Assembly (NCBI GenBank): GCA_028699365.1
Contig: JAQVUQ010000046.1
Coordinates: 1-11,523, forward strand
Origin: UBA5359 sp028699365 [NCBI: bacterium]
GTDB taxonomy: Bacteria; UBP13; UBA5359
Length of the DNA stretch: 11,523 nt
Direction: 5' to 3'
How positions within the stretch are numbered: position 1 is the first letter of the stretch; each line of letters starts with the position of its first letter. Below, in pieces: positions 1 to 5,672 of the stretch. The position numbers and the translations under genes were made by a program. The notes under the pieces are model-generated. The model did no database searches. It worked only from the letters and a program-made list of their open reading frames with translations, and was not told the DNA's origin.

Positions 1-247
1 GATCGGCCGATTCCGGCAGACTCTCCAGCAGTCTGGACAGGACCACCGCCAGTTCATAGCGGGTCACAGCCCTGTCTCCGCGGAAGCTGTCATCGGGATA
101 TCCGACGAAGATGCCACGGCTGTAGAGATCACCAATGGCTTGTATAGCCCAGTGATCCGCCGGCACATCGGACGGCACCTGTGCCGATGCAGGCACGACG
201 GTAGCCAGCACCAACAGTGCCACCATCATTAACATGTGTCTTTTCAT
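1..247 (-). CDS. SLH-domain envelope protein, N-terminal part (runs off the window)
   Basis: The first 82 residues are visible; the rest lies beyond position 1. Residues 1-22 form a signal peptide (K2, R3, hydrophobic core 6-20, ASA cleavage site before Q23). Residues about 26-76 match one S-layer homology domain: the DVPADHWA opening, IGDLYSRGIFVGYPD, then FRGDRAVTRYELAVVL. SLH domains bind secondary wall polymer or modified peptidoglycan. A single SLH domain directly after the signal peptide is typical of OmpM/Slr1841-type proteins, which link the outer membrane to the wall and carry a C-terminal beta-barrel. The barrel is not visible here, so that is inference; a monoderm-type S-layer protein or SLH enzyme remains possible. 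The ATG start has a strong ribosome site, AGGGGAGG, a few bases upstream. The gene lies just downstream of an Lpt operon on the same strand, but has its own leader and candidate promoter. Confidence 0.85.
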   Translation of the reverse strand, partial: MKRHMLMMVALLVLATVVPASAQVPSDVPADHWAIQAIGDLYSRGIFVGYPDDSFRGDRAVTRYELAVVLSRLLESLPESAD

Positions 248-464
248 TTTACCCTCCCCTTTTTACCTCTGATATGCTTTATGTTTTTCTATTGCAGCCA
301 CGAGATAATATGTTCTACAGCAGCAGGGGAAATCCCTCTTATTGCCCTGCCCTGCAAGCGCTTTTACATAACTATATATTATACCCGAATCGGCTAAAAA
401 GAAAACCCCCCATTTTGTAAGCGGATAGGGGTCAGGTGTTTACATTCATCATTCCTTCAGAACG
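248..464. other. Intergenic leader of the SLH gene plus repeat
   Basis: This 217-base gap has no convincing gene. Read on the minus strand it contains a candidate promoter (378-405), then a leader of about 120 bases before the SLH start. The leader can form GCAGGG/CCCTGC pairing (323-328 with 345-350) or the overlapping GGGA/TCCC hairpin (327-330 with 333-336). I do not recognise a known riboswitch. From 428 on the gap is occupied by the palindromic repeat described separately. Confidence 0.5.
378..405 (-). promoter_or_regulatory. Candidate sigma-70 promoter of the SLH gene
   Basis: On the minus strand a perfect TATAAT (378-383) lies 16 bases after TTTTCT (400-405), a poor -35 match. Transcription from it would leave a 5' leader of roughly 120 bases. 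Support is sequence match only; the AT-rich setting raises the chance of a false -10. Confidence 0.4.
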
Positions 465-517
465 CTAAATGTCAACACCTGACCCCCGAAGCACTGTGTC
501 AACACCTGACCCCGAAG
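428..517. repeat. Palindromic GGGGTCAGGTGTT repeat (REP-like), three arms
   Basis: Arm 1 is GGGGTCAGGTGTTTACAT (428-445). Arm 2, ATGTCAACACCTGACCCC (469-486), is its reverse complement at 17 of 18 positions, with a 23-base loop. A third arm, TGTCAACACCTGACCCC (497-513), repeats arm 2 directly 27 bases on, and both are followed by GAAG. From general familiarity, GGGGTCAGGT-type ends occur widely in environmental genomes, often next to Y1/IS200-like REP-associated transposases; none is present here. The two right-hand arms lie inside the 3' end of the yqgF-like gene and are translated. The palindrome could also act as a transcript-end structure, but no T-run follows on either strand. Confidence 0.75.
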
Positions 518-899
518 AAATATATCGCTCTATCAGTATTCGGGCCACGTAATCGTCGTAATCGACAGGGGGAAGAAGAAAGGATGCAGGTAACAGGCGC
601 CGCAGCCCCCGCGGGGGATTGATTTCAAAATACCTACGCCTGGCCTCGAGCGTAGTTCCGGCCTCGTCCACATAAACGGGAGGCCCGTATCCGGAACAGG
701 ACAGAGCTTCAGCCGCCGCCGATGATGCCGTCCCGGCTCCGAGAAGAACAACATCGGGTGCATACATATCCCGTATCCGCATCAGTTCTTCCGACAGTTC
801 GTTACAGGAAACCACTTTACCGATAAGAATATGGCCGTGCGTATCGGCAACAGCCAGGCCGCACTTGGACCGGCCGGGGTCTATGGCCATAATATGCAT
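465..899 (-). CDS. YqgF/RuvX-like RNase H-fold nuclease, DUF3084-linked type
   Basis: This is a small RNase H-fold protein of the YqgF/RuvC-like superfamily. Counting from a possible GTG at 902, motifs are AIDPGRSKCGLAV (catalytic-type D8), VDE (D79, E80), TTLEAR (83-88), NPPRGL (95-100) and D116/D117 before VARILIERY. The TLEAR..Y...PPRGL block matches the YqgF paralogue found beside DUF3084 genes, in cyanobacteria for example, more than canonical RuvX. Canonical members process pre-16S rRNA ends; the role of this branch is not established. I place the start at the ATG overlapping the upstream stop (TGATG). GTG at 902 and ATG at 890 are alternatives, and none has a good ribosome site. Residues 129-145 are encoded by the palindromic repeat and show its repeated SGVD motif, so the ancestral protein probably ended near IERYI. 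Last gene of the operon. Confidence 0.8.
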   Translation of the reverse strand: MHIMAIDPGRSKCGLAVADTHGHILIGKVVSCNELSEELMRIRDMYAPDVVLLGAGTASSAAAEALSCSGYGPPVYVDEAGTTLEARRRYFEINPPRGLRRLLPASFLLPPVDYDDYVARILIERYISSGSGVDTVLRGSGVDI

Positions 900-2140
900 C
901 ACTTATCATGCTCGACGACAAAGTCTATTATCAGGGGACCGCTTGTCCAGGTATCGAAGGCGGACCTGATGACAAAGTCCACTTCCTCGCCGCAGCCCTT
1001 TACGCTTCTTATGGTATCCAGAATACGGAAAGCGGATACGCTTCCGACCGTACCTTCGTCCGGGTCAGGCATTACCCCCTTCAACAGAGCTGTCTCCCTG
1101 ACGCGCCGCAGAAGCTTAATAACATCCTCTCCGATTGCTTCCTGAGTCTTCCTGCCGTCGATCTTCGCTTTTACAAGCGTCTCTCCCTGCTTGAAAACAA
1201 GCTTGTTCTCCATGATATGAAAAGCCAGGAGGACGGGCTCGCCGGGTAATGTATTGGTAAACGAAGAAATCGTGACAACGCAATTGCGTTTGGATCCCGC
1301 CAATAGTCTTACCGCAGCTTCGAACTGGTCCTTGCTCCAGTAAACTCCGTTCTCGGAAGCAAGCCTTCTTCCTCTGGCGGCGGCATCCCGGGCGCCCTTG
1401 GCCCCCATGCGCGCCGCAGTCACTTCGGCTTCATTGATAAGCGACAGCACTTTGGCCCTGCATTTTGTCGGATTATAGTATTCAGGCACGGCACCAAGCG
1501 TCAAAACCTGATCGGCCCGGAACACCACCTGGCCACGCTCTTTTACTATGGCCATACGCCGGGCAAATTCTCTTATATCCACAACATCTGTTCTCAAACG
1601 GTCAATCTCTTTCTGAAGAGAAAGCTTGCTGCTGTTGAGACTCTCCACGTCTCTCTCCGTTGACAACAGTCTGGCGGAGGTCGATGCATAATCGCTCTTG
1701 AGAACGGAAGTGGCCTTCTCAAGTTTATGGAGTTCATCGTTTTTACGTTTCAGGTCTCCCGCAGCCTTGTCGAGTTGACGGCGCAGTGCCTTTTCCTTGG
1801 ATGCATAATCGGCTGAGACCCGATAAAGCTTGCCGCGCAGAAGGATCAGTTCACCGTTGCGCTGCCTGACCTGCGTATTCAGATAGGCCAGCTTCCGTCC
1901 TAACTGCTCTACTCCCAAAAGGGCCGTGCGCGCCTGGTCGGAGAGCAGAAGCATGGCTCCCAGAGTAAGCATGGTTATGAGCATGCCGGTAACAACCGTA
2001 ACCAGGGTAGCGGTATGGCGAGGGCGCAGCCCCCAAAGACTGCGTCTCTTTCTGCCTATCATGCTGCCGAGACGATCGCCTATAAGGGCTATCGCGCCGC
2101 TGACCGCGACGAGGATGGCTATGAACAGAATGCTGAACAA
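899..2140 (-). CDS. DUF3084 inner-membrane coiled-coil protein
   Basis: The 413-residue protein has a hydrophobic segment at 2-20, a basic linker with the family-typical MIGRKRRSLWGLRPRHTA (27-44), and a second membrane segment at about 45-66. A long charged coiled coil follows (about 75-195), then a globular C-terminal domain that begins with GQVVFRADQVL (203-213). This is the DUF3084 architecture, known from cyanobacteria and diderm Firmicutes; its function is undetermined. The start is TTG, chosen because GAGGAGG (2149-2155) lies exactly 8 bases upstream and the first membrane segment begins at once. It sits 16 bases after the LptG/F stop and shares one base with the yqgF-like gene, so co-translation is likely. 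Its place in the Lpt operon suggests an envelope role, possibly bridging inner membrane and periplasm, but that is inference from context. Confidence 0.88.
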   Translation of the reverse strand: MFSILFIAILVAVSGAIALIGDRLGSMIGRKRRSLWGLRPRHTATLVTVVTGMLITMLTLGAMLLLSDQARTALLGVEQLGRKLAYLNTQVRQRNGELILLRGKLYRVSADYASKEKALRRQLDKAAGDLKRKNDELHKLEKATSVLKSDYASTSARLLSTERDVESLNSSKLSLQKEIDRLRTDVVDIREFARRMAIVKERGQVVFRADQVLTLGAVPEYYNPTKCRAKVLSLINEAEVTAARMGAKGARDAAARGRRLASENGVYWSKDQFEAAVRLLAGSKRNCVVTISSFTNTLPGEPVLLAFHIMENKLVFKQGETLVKAKIDGRKTQEAIGEDVIKLLRRVRETALLKGVMPDPDEGTVGSVSAFRILDTIRSVKGCGEEVDFVIRSAFDTWTSGPLIIDFVVEHDK

Positions 2141-2148
2141 TATATCGT

Positions 2149-2155
2149 CCTCCTC
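2149..2155 (-). promoter_or_regulatory. Ribosome binding site deciding a TTG start (DUF3084 gene)
   Basis: GAGGAGG is a near-perfect anti-16S match, 8 bases before the TTG at 2140. It overlaps the last base of the upstream stop region (TGATGAGGAGG), so translation of LptG/F and DUF3084 may be coupled. No in-frame ATG close by would keep the first membrane helix intact. Confidence 0.8.
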
Positions 2156-2156
2156 A

Positions 2157-3251
2157 TCATCTTGCCTGCCGGGACACGCGCCCGATCAGAACCACTCCGG
2201 CAGCCGCCACAATGCTGTTGGCCAGCCATGCAGCCACCCATGGCGGCATGCTCCCGCTCTGCCCCAGCCGTAATCCCACAGTTGTCAGAACGTAATAGAC
2301 GAATATGATCACCAAGCTTAATCCGAACCCCATGGATGACGAGCTTCTGTGCGGTCTCAACCCCAACGGAACGCCGATAAGCGCAAATATGAAGCTGGCA
2401 AAGGGCACGGCAAACTTCATATGCATTTGCGTCATCAGCGGCGAGGTATCCTGCCCTTCCCGGGATAATGCCGTGATAAGCTGTCGTATCTCGCCGGCGC
2501 TCATATCTTCAGGACGCTTTTTCCGCCGCAGTAATTGCTCCGGAGTATCGGAAAGCAGCAGTCGCTGATGTTTGAACTTCAACGTATAGCTCTGCCGTCC
2601 CGAGACCACCCTCTGCAGAAAGCCGTTTATCAGGTTCCATTCCCTTCCGCTCCAGGCAGCCTTCTCGGCACAGGTCAGGGCCGTCACTTCGCCGGCAGCG
2701 TCCAGTTCCATTATGGAAACACCCAGCAATTCCTGCTTAACGGCATCAAAGGAGCGGGCAGAAATAATACGCGACGATTTGCCGCTGCTCTCCTGCAGTA
2801 GAATGTTCTTCTCTTTTGCCTGCAGTCCTTTACCGTCAGCCAGCTTGACGACAATGGCTTCGGAAAGCGAATTGGCTCGAGGAACGACCGTCTCGCTCAG
2901 AAATATTCCCGTCAGGCTGACTGCAAATGCCATGAGTAGAGCCGGTCGGAGACACCTTGTCAGGCTTATGCCGCCGGCCTGCATAGCTATGATTTCACTG
3001 TCGGCCGAGAGGCGCCCGAAAGAGAGCAGCGTGGCTACCAGCATGGCCATGGGAAAACTCATGGCCGCTATTCCCGGCAGACTCAAAACAAGGATTTTAG
3101 CCACTCCGATAAGCGGCGCGCCGTTGTTGATCATCAAACGGCTCAGATCCAGTATTCTGCCGGCAACCAGTGCTATAGTGAACACTGCTACTCCGAACAG
3201 AAACGGACCTCTCAATTCAGACAGTATGTATCTGTCAAGCAATCGCCTCAT
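2157..3251 (-). CDS. LptF/LptG (YjgP/YjgQ) family LPS export permease
   Basis: The 364-residue protein has the LptF/LptG plan. Three N-terminal membrane segments (about 15-33, 50-78, 102-121) are followed by a periplasmic beta-jellyroll region (about 125-275) and three C-terminal segments (about 281-298, 306-327, 336-356). Family motifs are SEIIAMQAGGIS (85-96), the cytoplasmic coupling region contacting LptB, and the stretch from MHMKFAVPFASFIFALIGVPLGL into the last helices. With LptB it would form the ABC transporter that extracts LPS from the inner membrane and passes it to LptA. The ATG overlaps the LptB stop (ATGA), with AGAGAGG about 8 bases upstream. Only one permease gene is present, whereas Enterobacteria use separate LptF and LptG. 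A single-gene arrangement may mean a homodimer or a partner elsewhere, so I leave the symbol open. Confidence 0.93.
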   Translation of the reverse strand: MRRLLDRYILSELRGPFLFGVAVFTIALVAGRILDLSRLMINNGAPLIGVAKILVLSLPGIAAMSFPMAMLVATLLSFGRLSADSEIIAMQAGGISLTRCLRPALLMAFAVSLTGIFLSETVVPRANSLSEAIVVKLADGKGLQAKEKNILLQESSGKSSRIISARSFDAVKQELLGVSIMELDAAGEVTALTCAEKAAWSGREWNLINGFLQRVVSGRQSYTLKFKHQRLLLSDTPEQLLRRKKRPEDMSAGEIRQLITALSREGQDTSPLMTQMHMKFAVPFASFIFALIGVPLGLRPHRSSSSMGFGLSLVIIFVYYVLTTVGLRLGQSGSMPPWVAAWLANSIVAAAGVVLIGRVSRQAR

Positions 3252-3973
3252 AGGGAGAACCTCTCTCCCAGATAGAACTTTCTGGCCAGCGGGCTATCGC
3301 TTATCTCTGCCGAAGTGCCGGAAAGCAGTATGCTGCCGTCGTACATCAGATAAGCTCTCTCCGTTATCGAGAGGGTTTCTCTCACATTATGATCCGTTAT
3401 CAGAACACCAAGGCCTCTGTCCCGGAGATGCATTATCAACTCCTGCAGTTCACCGATGGCAATAGGGTCTATACCGGTGAACGGTTCGTCAAGCAGAATA
3501 AACGACGGCGATGCCGCCAGCGAACGTGCTATCTCCACTCGACGCCTTTCCCCTCCCGACAAGGCGCTCCCATTTCTATCGGCCAAATGAGCTATATGGA
3601 ATTCCCGCATTAATGACTCAGCCTGGCCGGCCTGCTCTTCCCCACGTAATCCGGCCGCCTGGCAGACCAGCAATATGTTTTCCCTGACGCTTAGACGACG
3701 GAAGATGGAGGCTTCCTGGGCCAGATAGCCTATACCCATAAGCGCCCTTTTGTGCATAGGCTTATCAGTGATATCTTCGCTGTCGATGACAACAGTTCCC
3801 TCGTTGGCACGGATAAGCCCCACCATAATATAAAAAGTAGTGGTCTTGCCCGCACCATTGGGGCCAAGCAAGCCTACTATCTCTCCGCGCTTCAACCCAA
3901 GGTCTACATTATTGACAACAGTCCTGGCACCATATCTCTTGACCAGCCCGTTACCCGAAATGCTTTCAGCCAT
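3248..3973 (-). CDS. lptB: LPS export ABC transporter ATPase LptB
   Basis: This cytoplasmic ATPase powers LPS extraction. The 241 residues hold every ABC element: Walker A GPNGAGKTT (37-45), Q-loop glutamine Q86 in YLAQEASIFRRLSV, signature LSGGERRR (138-145), Walker B FILLDEP (158-164) with catalytic E163, and switch histidine H195 in TDHNVRET. The FRRLSVREN and EPFTGIDPIA wording and the length are characteristic of LptB rather than of amino-acid importers. The start ATG overlaps the LptA stop by 8 bases (ATGGCTGA), with a weak AGAGG 12 bases upstream, so translation probably depends on coupling to lptA. It is followed by the permease with a 4-base overlap. Confidence 0.97.
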   Translation of the reverse strand: MAESISGNGLVKRYGARTVVNNVDLGLKRGEIVGLLGPNGAGKTTTFYIMVGLIRANEGTVVIDSEDITDKPMHKRALMGIGYLAQEASIFRRLSVRENILLVCQAAGLRGEEQAGQAESLMREFHIAHLADRNGSALSGGERRRVEIARSLAASPSFILLDEPFTGIDPIAIGELQELIMHLRDRGLGVLITDHNVRETLSITERAYLMYDGSILLSGTSAEISDSPLARKFYLGERFSL

Positions 3974-4637
3974 TATTATTCGTATCCTCTAAAAGCATTT
4001 CCAGCCGGGCACGACCCTCGGCTTTTATTAGTCCCTGCGAAAGCGTTATCTTCTCTGCGCTGATACTCTTGCCGGTCTGCCTGGCCTGAGCGGATCCGTT
4101 GAGTATGATTTCTTTGGAAACGGTCTTGTAAACGGCGTTCTCACAAGTAGCCTGAATATCTTCGCGCTTGATACGCACGCTGCCGCTGGCCGTGAACGTT
4201 CTCTTCTCGAAGCCCATCTCCATCTTTTCGCTTGCCAGAGTAATCCCCTCTCCCGTAAGAACGGGATTACCGGTTACGACAACACGCCTGTTCTTATCTT
4301 TACTGTAGAAAAGAGCTTCGGCTCCAGTCAGCTTATAGCCTCTCTCATTTATTTCCACCGAACCTGCTGCTTTGAACAGACCTGTGCCGGTATTATAATC
4401 TATCTGTTTCGCGTCCATGGTTACCGCTCCGGCCTGACCGGCAAAGCAAGTCGCAAGAATTACGACCGTCAAAAACAATGCGGAATGCGGAATGCGGAAT
4501 GCGGAGTTATCCCGGGTTCGTAATGCTGCATAAACGGACTCGGGTTCTTTGTGCCTTTGCGCCTTTGTGCCTGCCGCGCCATAGCCTTCAGGCGAAGGCT
4601 GGCCTTTGTGCCTTCGTATCTTTTCGGGATACATCAT
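3966..4637 (-). CDS. lptA: LptA/OstA-like periplasmic LPS transport protein with repeat-encoded N-terminal extension
   Basis: The C-terminal two thirds (from about residue 72 of 223) is an OstA/LptA fold: beta-strand repeats such as MDAKQIDYNTGTGLFKAAGS, VTGNPVLTGEGITLASEKMEM, FTASGSVRI and ISAEKITLSQG. LptA carries LPS across the periplasm, and lptB and the permease follow directly. Residues 53-71 form a signal-peptide core ending in AGA. Residues about 8-53 are encoded by the complex repeat that also forms the N-terminus of the GT83 gene, giving an abnormally long n-region. I chose ATG 4637 (adjacent ATG 4634 and TTG 4640 also possible) because AAGAGGAG lies just upstream at 4649-4656 and a promoter-like TATAAT lies at 4728-4733. 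The frame stays open to 4823, but that part looks non-coding. A TTG just after the repeat lacks any ribosome site. No separate LptC gene is seen. Confidence 0.85.
   Translation of the reverse strand: MMYPEKIRRHKGQPSPEGYGAAGTKAQRHKEPESVYAALRTRDNSAFRIPHSALFLTVVILATCFAGQAGAVTMDAKQIDYNTGTGLFKAAGSVEINERGYKLTGAEALFYSKDKNRRVVVTGNPVLTGEGITLASEKMEMGFEKRTFTASGSVRIKREDIQATCENAVYKTVSKEIILNGSAQARQTGKSISAEKITLSQGLIKAEGRARLEMLLEDTNNNG
4477..4614 (-). repeat. Complex repeat, copy A (within lptA)
   Basis: Read on the minus strand it has a 5' block of 49 bases (4614-4566) with a perfect 7-base hairpin (AGCCTTC/GAAGGCT, at 4583-4600). Then come octamers of GGCACAAA type, and a 3' block of 62 bases (4538-4477) ending in four CCGCATT heptamers. 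The 5' block matches copy B at 48 of 49 positions, the 3' block at 52 of 62. It has no stop in the lptA frame and encodes about residues 8-53. Confidence 0.9.
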
Positions 4638-4727
4638 CAAATGACAGCTCCTCTTATCGTCAATCCATTTGCAATCACAGGAGATAACACCGGCGCCCGT
4701 GCCGTAAAAGCAGGCGCCAATAACACC

Positions 4728-4757
4728 ATTATAATAAATTTCGACGCAATAGGCCAA
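4728..4757 (-). promoter_or_regulatory. Candidate sigma-70 promoter of the lptA-yqgF operon
   Basis: On the minus strand TTGGCC (4752-4757) is followed after 18 bases by a perfect TATAAT (4728-4733). The transcript would begin about 80 bases before the chosen lptA start, which fits the ribosome site at 4649-4656. Confidence 0.5.
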
Positions 4758-4852
4758 TATCCTACTCAAACACCTGTCGCCGCAGCCCAACCCGCAGCAA
4801 CGGATACCGGTTGCAGGTTCCAACAGAGACCGGTGACGAAGAGTGCCGCTAC

Positions 4853-4881
4853 TTGTGAAGAGTAAATCTATACGATAAAAT
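4853..4881 (+). promoter_or_regulatory. Candidate sigma-70 promoter of the GT2-GT83 pair
   Basis: TTGTGA (4853-4858) and TAAAAT (4876-4881) are separated by 17 bases. The transcript would start roughly 40 bases before the ATG at 4929, which has AGGAAGG (4911-4917) upstream. Sequence match only. Confidence 0.45.
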
Positions 4882-4928
4882 TAGTAAGGCACTATTGAAA
4901 AATCATACGCAGGAAGGTATCTAAAAAC

Positions 4929-5672
4929 ATGCTTCAGGAAAGTATCTCAGTAATTCTTCCAGCTTTCAACGAAGAGGAGAATATCGAACGATCGGTAAAG
5001 ATGTCGCTGGAGACGATGTCCCGCTATTTCAGGGAAGTGGAGATCATACCGGTAAACGACGGCAGCGCGGATTCCACCGGTTCTCTGATCGATCTATCGG
5101 CAAAAAAGGACCCCCGAGTACGACCGGTCCATCATCCGGTCAACAAGGGCTACGGTGCGGCACTCCGCTCCGGGTTTGAAGCTGCTACCGGCGAACTGGT
5201 ATTCTTCACCGATGCGGATAATCAGTTCGATCTTGACGAGATAACCCTGCTGATCGACAAACTGAATGAAGCGGACATGGTCATCGGATACAGGATTCGC
5301 CGCAGCGATCATTTCATGCGTACGGTCAACGCTTCACTTTACAAAATGCTGATACGCATTCTCTTCGGGCTGAAAGTCCGGGATATAGATTGCGCCTTTA
5401 AACTTTTTCGGCGCAGCCTGCTGGAGGGACTCCGACTGGAATCAGACGGTGCACTCATCAGTGCCGAGTTGCTTATCAAGGCCATGATGTCCGGCTGCAG
5501 CATGATTCAGGTGGGCGTTCATCACTTCCCACGCCTGGCAGGAGAGCAGACTGGAGCCAATCTCAAGGTTATCCTGAAAGCATTTATCGAAATATTCAAG
5601 TTCTACGGTAAGCTCAAGCATTCACCCATAACCCGCCGATCCGCTAAATGCGCCGCCGGCGAGAAAGGCTGA
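4929..5672 (+). CDS. GT2 glycosyltransferase, polyprenyl-phosphate sugar synthase type (DPM1/ArnC-like)
   Basis: The 247-residue GT-A fold enzyme probably transfers a sugar from a nucleotide sugar to undecaprenyl or another polyprenyl phosphate on the cytoplasmic face. Motifs: SVILPAFNEEENIE (7-20), VNDGSADST (42-50), the metal-binding DADNQFD (95-101), DIDCAFKLFRR (152-162), and the acceptor-loop region PRLAGEQTG (201-209). No C-terminal membrane helices follow, unlike GtrB/ArnC; the length is closer to soluble bacterial DPM1 homologues. It is first in a two-gene unit and its stop overlaps the GT83 start (TGATG). This supports a donor-synthase plus lipid-linked-sugar transferase pairing like ArnC-ArnT. 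The sugar cannot be read from the sequence. The ribosome site is AGGAAGG, 11 bases upstream. Confidence 0.88.
   Translation: MLQESISVILPAFNEEENIERSVKMSLETMSRYFREVEIIPVNDGSADSTGSLIDLSAKKDPRVRPVHHPVNKGYGAALRSGFEAATGELVFFTDADNQFDLDEITLLIDKLNEADMVIGYRIRRSDHFMRTVNASLYKMLIRILFGLKVRDIDCAFKLFRRSLLEGLRLESDGALISAELLIKAMMSGCSMIQVGVHHFPRLAGEQTGANLKVILKAFIEIFKFYGKLKHSPITRRSAKCAAGEKG

Larger units (their letters stand above)
4638..4928. other. Divergent intergenic region between lptA and the GT2 gene
   Basis: About 290 bases separate the two divergent transcription units. It holds one candidate promoter for each direction, described separately, and the ribosome sites of both first genes. The minus-strand frame open across it, upstream of lptA, has an unusual residue mix (many Cys, Gly and Tyr), no family resemblance and a promoter inside it, so I treat it as non-coding. 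Confidence 0.6.

Noticed and set aside
248-371. Cyclic-di-GMP or other known riboswitch in the SLH leader
   Set aside because: I could not match the conserved core of any riboswitch class; only simple hairpins are visible.
428-517. Complete insertion sequence at the palindromic repeat
   Set aside because: No transposase frame lies between or beside the arms, and the element is only about 90 bases long.
2713-3465. 250-codon open frame on the plus strand opposite the permease and LptB genes
   Set aside because: It spans two well-supported genes on the other strand and shows no domain. Its Ser/Arg/Pro-rich composition is typical of an antisense frame.
4638-4823. 62-residue upstream extension of the lptA frame (ATG at 4823)
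   Set aside because: It contains a perfect TATAAT with a spaced -35, has an odd Cys/Gly/Tyr-rich composition and no family similarity. A good ribosome site precedes the ATG at 4637 instead.
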